A stretch of DNA of 64,000 nt from B69-G16 sp964501905. Lineage in GTDB: Archaea > Thermoproteota > Thermoprotei > Thermofilales > B69-G16. The notes under the pieces are model-generated. The model had not been told where the DNA came from, did no database searches, and saw only the letters and a list, made by a program, of their open reading frames with translations. This document shows positions 51,786-61,412 of the stretch, one piece after another (the stretch's first letter is position 1; every line of letters begins with the position of its first letter). The stretch covers positions 1 to 64,000 of the forward strand of contig CAZCTW010000006.1 of assembly GCA_964501905.1 (NCBI GenBank), given 5' to 3'. A program made the translations under genes and the position numbers.

Positions 51786-54700
51786 TTACTCTTCTTCGGC
51801 TTGGAAAATTTCAAAGATTCCCCCTTCTTCTTTAATTTCCCTTCCCGAGGCTTCTATTTCTTCTCGTTTGGACTCTTCTTTGGGCGGAGGAGGAGGCAGT
51901 TTCTTCTTTCTACGTTTAATATAGAACGCGAAGATAAGGAAAGCTATGGTAATTATTGCGATTATAATTAGGAGTACTATCTTCCAGAATGCTAGTTTAA
52001 CTCTTACTTTTATCTCGTTACTTCTAGCAGTTGAAAATACTCTCGTTTCTTCCAGAGTTACCCTATATTTGTAAACTCCAGTTGACTCCTCCACTACTCT
52101 GAAGACTGCCGTCCCGTCTTCTCTTGTAGTATTCGTTGCTAAAGGTATGAACTCTCTATTTGTCGATTTTTCTAAGACAACGGTAACGCCAGCTACCGGG
52201 TCGCCCGTAGAATCTACAGCTGAGACTACTACGTAAAATGGTCTTCCTTCTTCAGGAGTGCCTCTTACTTCAACATTTAGCGTTACGCTCTTCTTTCTAA
52301 TAATAGCCGTTGCAGTGGCGACTGCTGGAGCCCTAAGCCCATCACCTTCAAACATAACCGATATTTCATGGGTGCCCGAGGAGTCGAAGATAATTTCACC
52401 GGTCATGATACCCATGCTATTAGTTACGCCCGAATCGATTAGGAAGCCGTCTGCGTAGTAGTATAGCGTTAACCCCCCTATAGGCGTCATGTTGGCGTAG
52501 GTCGCAGAAACGCTGAAGCTTAGCGGTTCATCTACAAATGATTCTAAAACGGTTCGTTGAATTCTCAATCTAACTGAAAGCTTATAAACTGTTAGAGGCA
52601 AAACTTCGGAATCCGATCCTGCGTAGACATCGTCGCCTTCAAAGTGGGCAGAGTACTCGTAATTTCCCGGAGTTACCTCTCTGATAGTACAAGAAACTGT
52701 TCCTGATGCGCTTGTTAACTGCTCGCAGATAACCTCTGTGCCCTTTAAAAAGACTATGTTTCTTCCGCTTATGGGATTTCCCTCGTCGTCGACGAGAGTA
52801 GCTGTGAGAGTGAAGGGTATGGTTACGTTAGCTAGTTCGGGAGCCTCTAACGTCAAAGTGGTGGGTATTAAGCCTATTTCTATGCTAACCACATTGCTCG
52901 TAGTCCTATAATATTCATCATCGCCTGCGAACCTCGCCCTGTAGTAGAAAACTCCACGCCCTTCTTCCGATAGCTCAAATATAGCGATACCCCCGTCGCT
53001 GGTAATTTTTACATCGACGAGAGCCCACTCTTCCATGTCGACACTCTTCTCCAATATAACGGTTTTACCCTCTAAAGGCTCTCCTTCATACGTTAACGTG
53101 GCTAAAAGTTGGAAAACACGGCCGATACCCACATATGAAGGACCAGTGAGCTCAAGGTTTGGAACCGGCAGTACTTCGACCGTTATGGGAGCGCTTACAG
53201 AACTGGTATAGTATACTGAGCCCGTGTATACAACCCTAAACGAGTAAAGCCCCGGTTCTGGAGGCGTATATGCGATCTCTGCATAGCCAGAGACATCTGT
53301 TATATCTGTCCCTATCGTAGACCACGAGCTTCCAGTCCATACTTGGAACTCAACTGTTTGCCCGCTTATTCCAACGGAGCCGGAGTAGAGGTAGGCAGTT
53401 AAAATTAATGGTATTCCAGAGCCTGAAATGGGTGGTCCTGTTAGGGTTAGAGCAGTTTCAAGTTTTAGTTCGTAAACCCTTAAACCAAAATACCACTCCG
53501 TGCCCAGCGGGGAATAGTAGGCTAGGGTTAAAATAGCCGTACTCGCCCCCGGGTAGTTGAAATCGAATTCCACTTCGCCTAATGTGTTAGATACTCTATT
53601 TCTAACTTCGATGATTGATCCGCTTACTCTATTCTTTAACTGTAACTGTACGTTTGCTCCTTCTAGCGGGTCTACGCCATCGGTTATTTTAACGTCAACC
53701 CGAAAAGCGTCGCCAGGCCAACCGTGTGTAGAATCTGGCGTGCCACCCCTATAAACGGTGAGGGAGTCTATGATATTCGGGGTTTTGAGGTAGAGTAGCA
53801 TTTCGTCAACTTCTACTGTACCGCTTAGGGGGAAATCCGCTAAGTTAAGGTCTCCTAGCGCGTCAATTGAAGCGGGCTCGTAAGCTGTTCTCGTGGAGCC
53901 TGACACTATCGTTAGGTTGATAACTTCTGCTCGGGGCGGGATAGTCCAGAAGACTTCTGACATAGAGACGGGGGGAGAGAAGCGTTTACGGTATATTATA
54001 ACTCCGTAGTCGCTATCTGATTTCACTATCGAGGTTCCGAGCCCCCAACCGCTATGGAAGCCTGGGAGGTAAAGGAAAGTGCATGGGGGAATAACTATTC
54101 TCATTTTCCAATTTCTTAGTGGAATTATATAGTCTGCTAGGTTAAGCGTGACTATCCCGGGAGAGGATGCCATAACACTTTTCCTCACTTCATTACCTTC
54201 AATGAGCTCTACTACGGCTCCCGGAGGAAGATCTTTTACAACGATACCTAGTGACCGGTAAACTCTAATATTATCAAATAAAACAGGCGATTCAGGCGTA
54301 TAGGCAGTAAGCCTTAGAACGACTGAATAGGCATCGGTTGACTGGTGGGCTACTACAGTCTCCCATTCATCGTCCATACGCAGATACCCGCTATAATATG
54401 CGGTTCCACCACCTCCTCCATAATATTGTATTCTTAAATGGAAAACCTGATCTATTGGCGGAGCTATAGGATTTACGGAGTTTGGGGGCGGATTGTAGAC
54501 TGTTCCCGCTGAAATTTTTACGGAGAGGGAAGCTATACTTGTAGTAGAGGATAAGGGATTTGAAGTGTCGCCGCTGTATCGCGATAAACTAAGGCCTAGC
54601 ATATTATAGCCCGGCGATTTTAAAGTAACTTCATAAATAGCGTATCCTAGTAGATCATTGAACTCTAAAAAGCCCCAATCCGCTGCGCTTTCCGCTACTA

Positions 54701-54986
54701 GCCATCCGTCTTCGATTGCCCAACCGCCGCTGAGAGCTGTCCACCTCGTGGAGTCAAGCGTATTGAATTCATCATATAGTATTAAGCCAGAGGATTCTAG
54801 GATGATGTCGTCTCCTGTGAATTCGTATATATCTCCGCCCCAGATATATTCGAAACTTTTTTCGATAGTTCTAGGTCTAAAGTCTTGCACCCAAGTGGAG
54901 CTTGGAGTCCCCCTCGCTATCTCCAAATTTATAAAGATTAAAATAACCAGAAGCGCAATGAAGGTTCTCTTATATTTAATATGCAT
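51786..54986 (-). CDS. Large surface protein with Ig-like repeats and C-terminal membrane anchor
   Basis: The 1066-residue product has an N-terminal signal (FIALLVILIFINLEIARG), then a beta-rich head of about 480 residues with a concanavalin-like YDEFNTLDSTRW start. About five Ig-like repeats of 90 residues follow (beginning near 520, 615, 710, 805 and 900, with recurrent LTATL, DGTAVF and YRARFAGDDEYY-type motifs). A transmembrane helix near 1003-1027 is followed by a basic then proline-rich cytoplasmic tail (KKLPPPPPKEE). The tail may contact a cytoplasmic partner. Probably an adhesin, S-layer-associated or envelope protein; no catalytic motif found. Confidence 0.8.
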   Translation of the reverse strand: MHIKYKRTFIALLVILIFINLEIARGTPSSTWVQDFRPRTIEKSFEYIWGGDIYEFTGDDIILESSGLILYDEFNTLDSTRWTALSGGWAIEDGWLVAESAADWGFLEFNDLLGYAIYEVTLKSPGYNMLGLSLSRYSGDTSNPLSSTTSIASLSVKISAGTVYNPPPNSVNPIAPPIDQVFHLRIQYYGGGGGTAYYSGYLRMDDEWETVVAHQSTDAYSVVLRLTAYTPESPVLFDNIRVYRSLGIVVKDLPPGAVVELIEGNEVRKSVMASSPGIVTLNLADYIIPLRNWKMRIVIPPCTFLYLPGFHSGWGLGTSIVKSDSDYGVIIYRKRFSPPVSMSEVFWTIPPRAEVINLTIVSGSTRTAYEPASIDALGDLNLADFPLSGTVEVDEMLLYLKTPNIIDSLTVYRGGTPDSTHGWPGDAFRVDVKITDGVDPLEGANVQLQLKNRVSGSIIEVRNRVSNTLGEVEFDFNYPGASTAILTLAYYSPLGTEWYFGLRVYELKLETALTLTGPPISGSGIPLILTAYLYSGSVGISGQTVEFQVWTGSSWSTIGTDITDVSGYAEIAYTPPEPGLYSFRVVYTGSVYYTSSVSAPITVEVLPVPNLELTGPSYVGIGRVFQLLATLTYEGEPLEGKTVILEKSVDMEEWALVDVKITSDGGIAIFELSEEGRGVFYYRARFAGDDEYYRTTSNVVSIEIGLIPTTLTLEAPELANVTIPFTLTATLVDDEGNPISGRNIVFLKGTEVICEQLTSASGTVSCTIREVTPGNYEYSAHFEGDDVYAGSDSEVLPLTVYKLSVRLRIQRTVLESFVDEPLSFSVSATYANMTPIGGLTLYYYADGFLIDSGVTNSMGIMTGEIIFDSSGTHEISVMFEGDGLRAPAVATATAIIRKKSVTLNVEVRGTPEEGRPFYVVVSAVDSTGDPVAGVTVVLEKSTNREFIPLATNTTREDGTAVFRVVEESTGVYKYRVTLEETRVFSTARSNEIKVRVKLAFWKIVLLIIIAIITIAFLIFAFYIKRRKKKLPPPPPKEESKREEIEASGREIKEEGGIFEIFQAEEE

Positions 54987-55262
54987 TAACTCACCTCATT
55001 AATGGTAGTATAGAATACTTTGAGTATATATTTATTTAGAGTTTCAATTTTAACCTGCTAGTTAAAGATTTTACACGCGGTTCTTTTCGTAACCCAAATA
55101 TTTTCAAAGACTTCTCATCACTTTAACCTATTATTTAGGTCACATTTCGGAGCTTCCTTTATAGGATGTGTGAATCAAAATGAAAAACTAAAATAAACTC
55201 TTAGATTTTCGTATCGAATCTTTTAGAAAACTATTTCAATAATAGAGTTTATAACCCATTAT
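54987..55262. promoter_or_regulatory. Divergent intergenic region before the Ig-protein and VWA operon
   Basis: An A+T-rich stretch of 276 bp without genes. TATA-like tracts occur on both strands (for example TTTATTTAG near 55031-55039, and TTATAACCC near 55249-55257 just before the rightward gene). A GTGATGA on the minus strand near 55115 has no D box and is not an sRNA. Confidence 0.35.
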
Positions 55263-56120
55263 ATGTATAGGAATAGATTGGTTACACTATCTCTCCTAGT
55301 GGTTTTTCTGCTAGCCTTTCTACACTTAATAACCTATTTCTTGCCTAGCGGAGGAGCTACTGAAGATTTTAATAATATTCCAGAGTTTTTCGTTGAGGCT
55401 ATAAGGTACAGAAACGAGACTAACTATATCTTGGATAGAGCTGGCAGGGGGCTTGAACCCGAAAATTACACCATATCCGAGATACATTCTAAGTGTACCT
55501 ATATTTCGAAGGTAATCAGCGAATTTCGTGAAACATTGAGAGAAGGAGATTTGGCAGAAAAATTAAGGAAAGCGTCTATATCGTATGAAAAAGCAGCGGA
55601 GAGCGCGGCTTTAACGGCTAATTCCTCCCGTATCATTGCTTTGGCTTTTAAGAAAACTGAAAAGGCATTAACTTTAGCTGCTTCCTGCGAAATAGATGCA
55701 TCTTTAGATGTTTGGAAAGAGGCTGAACCCATAGTTTTAGAAGCTATAGCTGAGCTCGAGTCCATGTATAATATCTTGGAAGAAGATAACTCTGATTATC
55801 TTCTCTCCGAGAAACACGTGGAAATTTACGACAGAGCTGTGGAGTTAACGTCTAAGCTTTTATCGTCTCTTAGAGAAGCCTATAAAACGATGGAACTAGT
55901 TGAAGAATACAGCGCGGAGCTAAAGGAGTTGTGTAAAGGAGGAGTTCCCTGCGGTAAGTTAAAGACTGCGGCTATAGGCTTAAACCCGGGGGCTGGAGGC
56001 AGATTTGGCTATTTAATAGCCTCTATTAAATCTAAAATTTTAAGTTACGGAGCACGCGGGAACGGTGGTAATGGTGTTGGAGGAGGGGCAGGCTATACTC
56101 CTCCTTCAAGCGATGATTAA
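55263..56120 (+). CDS. Exported alpha-helical protein opening the VWA operon
   Basis: Residues 7-27 form a signal anchor (VTLSLLVVFLLAFLHLITYFL). The remaining 250 residues are almost wholly helical and charged, with Ala/Leu/Glu heptad-like regularity (EAEPIVLEAIAELESMYNIL), and end in a glycine-rich low-complexity tail (GNGGNGVGGGAGYTPPSS). No family is recognised. Its end overlaps the start of the first VWA gene (ATGATTAA), so translation is coupled. It may be a helical partner of VWA proteins at the cell surface. Confidence 0.65.
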   Translation: MYRNRLVTLSLLVVFLLAFLHLITYFLPSGGATEDFNNIPEFFVEAIRYRNETNYILDRAGRGLEPENYTISEIHSKCTYISKVISEFRETLREGDLAEKLRKASISYEKAAESAALTANSSRIIALAFKKTEKALTLAASCEIDASLDVWKEAEPIVLEAIAELESMYNILEEDNSDYLLSEKHVEIYDRAVELTSKLLSSLREAYKTMELVEEYSAELKELCKGGVPCGKLKTAAIGLNPGAGGRFGYLIASIKSKILSYGARGNGGNGVGGGAGYTPPSSDD

Positions 56121-57018
56121 ACTTGAACGTCCGGAGTATGCCCTGCTTTTTATACCTACTGTTTTAGCTTACATTCTTTTCCTAATTTTCGCGGAGAGGA
56201 ACTATTCTAAACTTTTGAAAATTCTCATCCCTGCTGGAAGGAAGAGATGGATTAGGAAGTTGATAATTTTTTCTAAAATTTTTTTGATCCTGTTACTAAC
56301 TTTTTCTTTATGTCAACCCTATATAGAGAAAAGGGAGGTAAAACCTTTAGAAAAGGGAGATTTAGAGGCCATGAGGGAGAAAAAAGCTGCTCTAATTCTT
56401 CTAGTCGATGTTTCGAAGAGTATGTCTTATGAAGATAGGATAGGTAAAACGGAGTCTTTCCTTTCGAGTTTCCTATCTCAACTAGGGAATCTAGATGAGA
56501 TGGTCGTAGCGGTTTTCGCTAAAGACGTCGAAGTAGTCTATAAGGGGCCTCCCTCTAATTTTAGCTTGTCGCTACACGCGGGACGGCGTTACAGCGCGAT
56601 AGGAGATGCTCTTTCTTTCGCTTTTTCCTACGCTAAAGCAAGCGGCTTACCGGCGGGGGTGGTGCTGGTCACCGATGGCGGTTGGAATTATGGCTCTAAC
56701 CCCGTTCACATCGCTAAACTTTATGGGAAAATTCCTTTAGCAGTAGTTCATGTAGGTTATGGCGCCAGTAGCGATCCCGAGCTTTTAATGGAGGTTGCTG
56801 AAGCGGCGGGAGGGTGGTATTACGAAATTAACGAGGTGACTTTAGAAGTTCTTGAATCTCTGTCTGAGAACTTGTATAGTGAAGTTAAATATGCAGCTTT
56901 AACATCTAGCGGAGAAAGCCACGTAGAGTACGTAGTTAAAGATGATTCTTCGCCTCAGGCATTTATATGGGCGGTTTTCGCGCTGTTTTTAATTATATCA
57001 TTGGCTGATGGTGTCTGA
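56113..57018 (+). CDS. Membrane VWA-domain protein (BatA-like)
   Basis: About 300 residues: two N-terminal hydrophobic helices (ALLFIPTVLAYILFLIFA and FSKIFLILLLTFSL), a VWA domain from about residue 92 with the MIDAS sequence DVSKS and TDGGW, and a C-terminal helix (FIWAVFALFLIISLA). This arrangement is that of BatA/BatB proteins. The frame is open to 56065, but ATG 56113 overlaps the previous stop (ATGATTAA) and starts at the usual family position. Next VWA gene overlaps by 11 nt. Confidence 0.85.
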   Translation: MIKLERPEYALLFIPTVLAYILFLIFAERNYSKLLKILIPAGRKRWIRKLIIFSKIFLILLLTFSLCQPYIEKREVKPLEKGDLEAMREKKAALILLVDVSKSMSYEDRIGKTESFLSSFLSQLGNLDEMVVAVFAKDVEVVYKGPPSNFSLSLHAGRRYSAIGDALSFAFSYAKASGLPAGVVLVTDGGWNYGSNPVHIAKLYGKIPLAVVHVGYGASSDPELLMEVAEAAGGWYYEINEVTLEVLESLSENLYSEVKYAALTSSGESHVEYVVKDDSSPQAFIWAVFALFLIISLADGV

Positions 57019-57985
57019 GATGTTCTACTTTGAGAAAATTGAACTTCTGTGGGTTTTCCCGCTTCTAGCTCTGATTTTAGTGCTTCTCCATATTAAAGGC
57101 TATGAAATCTTCCTAGAGTACTCAAGGTTTTATCATCCTCTTGCCCGTTTTTTAAAGAAGAAGGGGAAAAGAGACAGGAGGTATTCTACTTTAATATTAA
57201 AGATTCTACTAGCGCTAATCATTTCAATGGCGATGGCTAACCCTTACGTATTAGAGGAGAAGAGAATTGAAGCGGAAGGATCAGAGGGTGAGCTCAAGTT
57301 AGAGGCTAGACCTGCTGTTGTTTTAGTTTTAGATTCTTCGGGGAGTATGGGGGAATTTATAGATGGCGTCGTAAAGATGGAAGCTGCTAAGAAAGCGGTA
57401 GAAAGACTTTTGGAGGTAGCCCCGGAGGAAATAGATTTTGGGCTAGTGGTATTTGAGAGCAGAATTAAACTAGCAGTGCCTATAACGGGAAATAGGTCTA
57501 GGATACTCGGAGAAATGGGTAAGATCGAGGCTGGAGGAGGGACGGGCTACGGACCCGCTCTTTCCACGGCTCTCGTCTGGCTTAAACCCTATAGAGTTTT
57601 TAACGTTAGCTGTGCCGCTGTTTTGGTTTCTGATGGCATGCCGGGGGATAAGCCTGGCTATGAGAGAGTATTGGAGGAATACGTTAAATACGGAATTCCC
57701 ATACACACGATTTACATAGGGCGGGAGGGGGAGGCGGGCGAGAGAGAGGCGGCTATGATAGCGGAAAAGACAGGTGGCGGGCACTATACGGCTACTAGCG
57801 TGGATGGGCTAGTTAAGGCTTTTGAAAATATAGGAGAAAGAGTAAGCGAGTTAAAAGTTGAGACTAAAGTGTACACAAAAGTGAAAATTAAAAAATCTCT
57901 ATCAAACTTTCTAGTCTTCATAGCTTTAATTCTTTTATTTTCGCTTTGGCTTGCTAGGTTTTACCACGCTAGAATATCTTTTTAA
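57008..57985 (+). CDS. Membrane VWA-domain protein (BatB-like)
   Basis: A 325-residue homologue of the preceding gene. N-terminal helices (WVFPLLALILVLLHI; LILKILLALIISMAMANPYV) are followed by a complete MIDAS: LDSSGSMGEF, the threonine of GGGTGYGPAL and VSDGMPG. A C-terminal helix (FLVFIALILLFSLWLARF) returns to the membrane. The ATG is inside the end of the first VWA gene. The 3' end overlaps the converging proline-rich membrane protein gene by 51 nt. Confidence 0.88.
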   Translation: MVSEMFYFEKIELLWVFPLLALILVLLHIKGYEIFLEYSRFYHPLARFLKKKGKRDRRYSTLILKILLALIISMAMANPYVLEEKRIEAEGSEGELKLEARPAVVLVLDSSGSMGEFIDGVVKMEAAKKAVERLLEVAPEEIDFGLVVFESRIKLAVPITGNRSRILGEMGKIEAGGGTGYGPALSTALVWLKPYRVFNVSCAAVLVSDGMPGDKPGYERVLEEYVKYGIPIHTIYIGREGEAGEREAAMIAEKTGGGHYTATSVDGLVKAFENIGERVSELKVETKVYTKVKIKKSLSNFLVFIALILLFSLWLARFYHARISF

Positions 57986-58639
57986 TCTCCTTAACCATGA
58001 ATCCTCGCTTCTTAAATCTCCTAGAACAAAAAGAGCTAAGCCTATAACTGCTACATCAATTACTCTAGCTAGCTGTTCTCCCCCTATTTTAACTTTAGCT
58101 TTTATATTGAAACAGGCATTAAAGTAGAGAGGCGGGGGTGGTGGTACTGAGGGAGGCGGTGCTGGCGTAATGTTTTGAGACACCCCTGCTGTGCTTGAAA
58201 AATCGCCCTCTAGGTATGCTATGAGTATAAGAGACTCCTCTAACGCTAAATCCTGTATAACAACTTCTAGACTTTGAGGAGCTGTCCGTCTCGCTGGTTC
58301 AGCCCGTATAGAAATTTTCTTCAACAATTTTAAGACTTCTTCTCTTTCTAAATTATAAATTATTTTCTCCTTTCGAAGGTATTCTTTCTCCGGTATCACG
58401 AATAGAATAGCTTGATCGACTTGGGGGACGTTGTACGCGGTCATTTTAATATCAGCCGAAATCTCTACGTTTAGATTTCTCCGTAAGAGAATAGCCTCGC
58501 TCAAGCCCCAGTCTCCTTTCACAATGCTAAATCCATACGCGCACGTCGTCTGGTGGGGAGTTAAAAATGGTAGATGGAATAGCGTTAAAGAGGCGAAGAG
58601 TAGAGAAATAATCACGAATAACCCAAACTCTCTCAACAT
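57935..58639 (-). CDS. Membrane-associated proline-rich protein closing the MoxR/ABC operon
   Basis: A 234-residue protein with an N-terminal signal/helix (FGLFVIISLLFASLTLF), an extracytoplasmic part that contains the proline-rich stretch APPPSVPPPPPL, one further hydrophobic segment (VIDVAVIGLALFVLG) and a basic C-terminal tail (KRYSSVVKPSKPKRK). No known domain. It shares one base with the upstream permease gene (58639), so it belongs to that operon; it may be an accessory to the ABC exporter. Confidence 0.6.
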   Translation of the reverse strand: MLREFGLFVIISLLFASLTLFHLPFLTPHQTTCAYGFSIVKGDWGLSEAILLRRNLNVEISADIKMTAYNVPQVDQAILFVIPEKEYLRKEKIIYNLEREEVLKLLKKISIRAEPARRTAPQSLEVVIQDLALEESLILIAYLEGDFSSTAGVSQNITPAPPPSVPPPPPLYFNACFNIKAKVKIGGEQLARVIDVAVIGLALFVLGDLRSEDSWLRRLKRYSSVVKPSKPKRK

Positions 58640-59424
58640 TATCCCACCTCTAACCTCCGTTTAGCATAGAGTATAACGAAGACGATTAACGCTAAGAGCA
58701 CGGGTATATTCGCCGCTGCCGCTTCAATCCATCTGGCCCCAAGGTGGTTGAACATCACGAGGTAGTTGTAGGGGTAGAGTATCGCGAGCCATAAAACGTC
58801 TCTAGCGGAGGGTGTTACGTTATGGACTAGGGAGAAAAATATGGCTAAAGCTATGGTCATGATTAGCGGCAGTATAAGGTATTCGAAGAAGCCGGATGCG
58901 AGGGCTAAGCTTCTCTTCTTAAAGAGTAGGGACGCCGCTAAAACTATGAAACCGCCCGTGAGGACTTGGAGAACTAATAGGAGCATTTCTTCTCCGCTAA
59001 CCCCAAATAAGAGGCGGGGCTCTACAACCAGTAATGGTATAGCCAGAGATATGAAGAACATTGTAGATGGGATTATTAGCGAGGCTATAATCCAAGATAA
59101 CACGTAGGAGGAGCGGGAAATTGGATGGGAAAGATAGATTGTGGCGTCGCCTCTTTCAAGCTCCAACCCTAGCTGAGCCGCGGCGATCAACGTCACAATA
59201 GCATATAGAAATCCTGTTATTCCTAGAACTGGCGCTAGTATTAGCCGTATTTGCGGCGTAACGAAGCCGCCAGTGTAATAGGGAGTGGCTTCCACGGCTA
59301 TGTTTGGGAGCATCATCGAGAGGAAGACGGTCTGTACTATGGATAGCGCCGCCATGGCTATAAGCAACTCCTTTGACAGCATGCTCACTATGTAGGTGGA
59401 GTGGAGTAAAGCTTTAGAACGCAT
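58639..59424 (-). CDS. ABC-2-type transporter permease
   Basis: A 261-residue membrane protein with about six hydrophobic segments. LELERGDATIYLSHPISRSSYVLSWI is the typical cytoplasmic motif of ABC-2 (NosY/CcmB-like) permeases. The ATPase gene overlaps its start by 11 nt. With that ATPase it would make a dimeric exporter; substrate (protein, lipid or glycan) is unknown. Confidence 0.82.
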   Translation of the reverse strand: MRSKALLHSTYIVSMLSKELLIAMAALSIVQTVFLSMMLPNIAVEATPYYTGGFVTPQIRLILAPVLGITGFLYAIVTLIAAAQLGLELERGDATIYLSHPISRSSYVLSWIIASLIIPSTMFFISLAIPLLVVEPRLLFGVSGEEMLLLVLQVLTGGFIVLAASLLFKKRSLALASGFFEYLILPLIMTIALAIFFSLVHNVTPSARDVLWLAILYPYNYLVMFNHLGARWIEAAAANIPVLLALIVFVILYAKRRLEVG

Positions 59425-60322
59425 ACCTCGACACCACTGCCTTATACATATCCTCTAGGTTGGCCGTCGTCAACTCTACGTTTTCTGCTCCAAGTTCGAA
59501 CGCCTTATCTTCTATATTTTTCCAGTAGCCCGACTGAGTTCTAACGATTAAGTAGGAATCATGTATTTCGATTGCCTCCACGTACTCCTCGCGGACTAGG
59601 ATGGAGGCTAGGCGCCTAGGCTTGACTGAGTATATTTTAAGTATTGCCTCTACTCCGTATCGTCCGGCTAAATCTCTCATCGAGCCGTAATCTAATATTC
59701 TGCCAACGCCGATGAATACTGCATAGTCGCAGACTTTCTGAAGCTCGAGCAGGATATGGCTTGAAATGATTATAGTCACGTCTAGCTCCTTCCTCAAATT
59801 TTTTATTAAATTAAGTATTTCCATTCGAGCTAGAGGGTCTAGGTTGGCGGTCGGCTCGTCTAAGAGCAGCATCTCGGGATCTCCCAGCAAGGCTTGTGCC
59901 AACCCGAGTCTCTGCAAGTAACCTCTTGAAAGCGCGCGTATTTTTGCTTCTAGGTATTTCTCTAGACCAGTTATTGTCGCTACTCTTTTAACTTCTCTCA
60001 AATTTCTCCCTCTTAGTTTTGCTAGGTGAAGTAGGAGCTTGGATACTCTAACGTTTGGAGGATAAGCGGGTTTTTCGTGTAAAACTCCTATTTTCATTCT
60101 TGCTTCAACGCCGTTATTCCATGGGTCTAAGCCCAAAACCTCTACTTTCCCCCGGTTGCATTTCAGTAAGCCTGTAGCTATTTTTATCGAAGTTGTTTTC
60201 CCAGCTCCGTTGGGGCCTAAAAGCCCGGCTACTACTTTACGAGGTATTTCGAACGTAGCTCCTTGTAGAGCATAAGTTCTTCCAAACTTTTTGTATACAT
60301 CTTCGAAGTACAGAGCTCTCAT
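59414..60322 (-). CDS. ABC transporter ATP-binding protein
   Basis: A 302-residue ATPase. Walker A GLLGPNGAGKTTSIK is near residues 33-47, the signature is LSRGYLQRLGLAQAL, Walker B MLLLDEPTANLDP and the H-loop IISSHIL. The C-terminal 80 residues form the regulatory region common to ABC-2 exporters. It overlaps moxR by 4 nt upstream and the permease by 11 nt downstream. Confidence 0.92.
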   Translation of the reverse strand: MRALYFEDVYKKFGRTYALQGATFEIPRKVVAGLLGPNGAGKTTSIKIATGLLKCNRGKVEVLGLDPWNNGVEARMKIGVLHEKPAYPPNVRVSKLLLHLAKLRGRNLREVKRVATITGLEKYLEAKIRALSRGYLQRLGLAQALLGDPEMLLLDEPTANLDPLARMEILNLIKNLRKELDVTIIISSHILLELQKVCDYAVFIGVGRILDYGSMRDLAGRYGVEAILKIYSVKPRRLASILVREEYVEAIEIHDSYLIVRTQSGYWKNIEDKAFELGAENVELTTANLEDMYKAVVSRYAF

Positions 60323-61404
60323 AGGGACACCCCTCGGGGTATGCTTACATTTAAACCAGCTACCTGCCCCGCGAATTTCAATCCCTCGGCTACTACCCTA
60401 TAGCGGACTTCGTAACGCGCTGTTGACTCTACGGCTTCGGCGATTTTCTCTAAGCTAGGTAGAAGTCTATGATTTAAAACCGGGAAAGCCACGGCTTCTA
60501 TATCGCCTTTTTCCACTTCATCCGAGCCTCGTATAGCGGCGTATGCTTTAGCTACTCTGAGAAGGGTGATGCCAGCTCTAGGGCTAGCTCCCAATTCAAA
60601 GTATTTAGCTGCTGATTCTAGAACTTGTGGCCTAGTGCAGGAGATAAAGCGTACGACGATCTCTAGAATTTCCTCAGATACATTCACTTTCTCCGCTATC
60701 GTTTCCTGTGCTTCTACTACCCAGCTAGGCTCTACGATAGGATTTAGATCTTCTACAGGTTCTGTAATCCGGGAGAGGTGTAGCCTATAGACGTGTTTCT
60801 CGACTTCTAACCCTTTAGGGTAGCCTATTAGAATTCTAGTGGCAAATCTGTCAAGCTGCGCCTCAGGGAGGGGGTAGGTCCCTTCCTGCTCTACCGGGTT
60901 CTGAGTGGCTATGACGAAAAAGAACTTTGACCTGCTTCTATCCTCGAGAGGGTATGTCTTACCCCCTATTGTTACCGAGCGCTCCTGCATTGCTTGGAGG
61001 AGAGCACTTTGAGTTCTGGGTATGGCTCTGTTTATCTCATCGGCTAGCAGTACATATGTGAATATTGGACCGAAGCGGGGCTCGAATTCTCTCGTCATGG
61101 GATTAAATATTAGACTACCAGTTATGTCGCTTGGAAGCAGGTCAGGGGTGAATTGGATTCTACTCCATCCTTTAAAACCTACTCCATCTATACTCATCAC
61201 GACATCTTCTCCTAATCCCATTAGGTAGGATAACCCCCTCGCGATGGTCGTCTTCGCGACTCCAGGAACTCCCTCGAGAAGTACGTGTCCGTTAGCGAGT
61301 AGAGTAGCTAGTAATATTTTAAGTTCCTCGTCTAAGCCCAAGACAACGCTACCTAAACTGTCTAGGAGTTCTGCTGTTTTTTCGGATATCTCTTGTATCT
61401 CCAA
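60319..61404 (-). CDS. MoxR-type AAA+ ATPase
   Basis: A 361-residue AAA+ protein. Walker A GVPGVAKTTIARGL, Walker B LLADEINRAIPRTQSALLQAM, sensor 1 ATQNPVEQEGTYPLPEAQLDRF and the C-terminal sensor 2 SPRAGITLLR are diagnostic of MoxR. These chaperone-like ATPases act with VWA-domain proteins and DUF58 proteins, both of which flank it here. It is the second gene of the operon that begins with the PRC-barrel-like protein. Confidence 0.93.
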   Translation of the reverse strand: MEIQEISEKTAELLDSLGSVVLGLDEELKILLATLLANGHVLLEGVPGVAKTTIARGLSYLMGLGEDVVMSIDGVGFKGWSRIQFTPDLLPSDITGSLIFNPMTREFEPRFGPIFTYVLLADEINRAIPRTQSALLQAMQERSVTIGGKTYPLEDRSRSKFFFVIATQNPVEQEGTYPLPEAQLDRFATRILIGYPKGLEVEKHVYRLHLSRITEPVEDLNPIVEPSWVVEAQETIAEKVNVSEEILEIVVRFISCTRPQVLESAAKYFELGASPRAGITLLRVAKAYAAIRGSDEVEKGDIEAVAFPVLNHRLLPSLEKIAEAVESTARYEVRYRVVAEGLKFAGQVAGLNVSIPRGVSL

Positions 61405-61412
61405 ATTCCCAC

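Noticed and set aside
55115..55121. GTGATGA on the minus strand as box C of another sRNA
   Set aside because: No CTGA box follows at guide distance and no second box pair exists.
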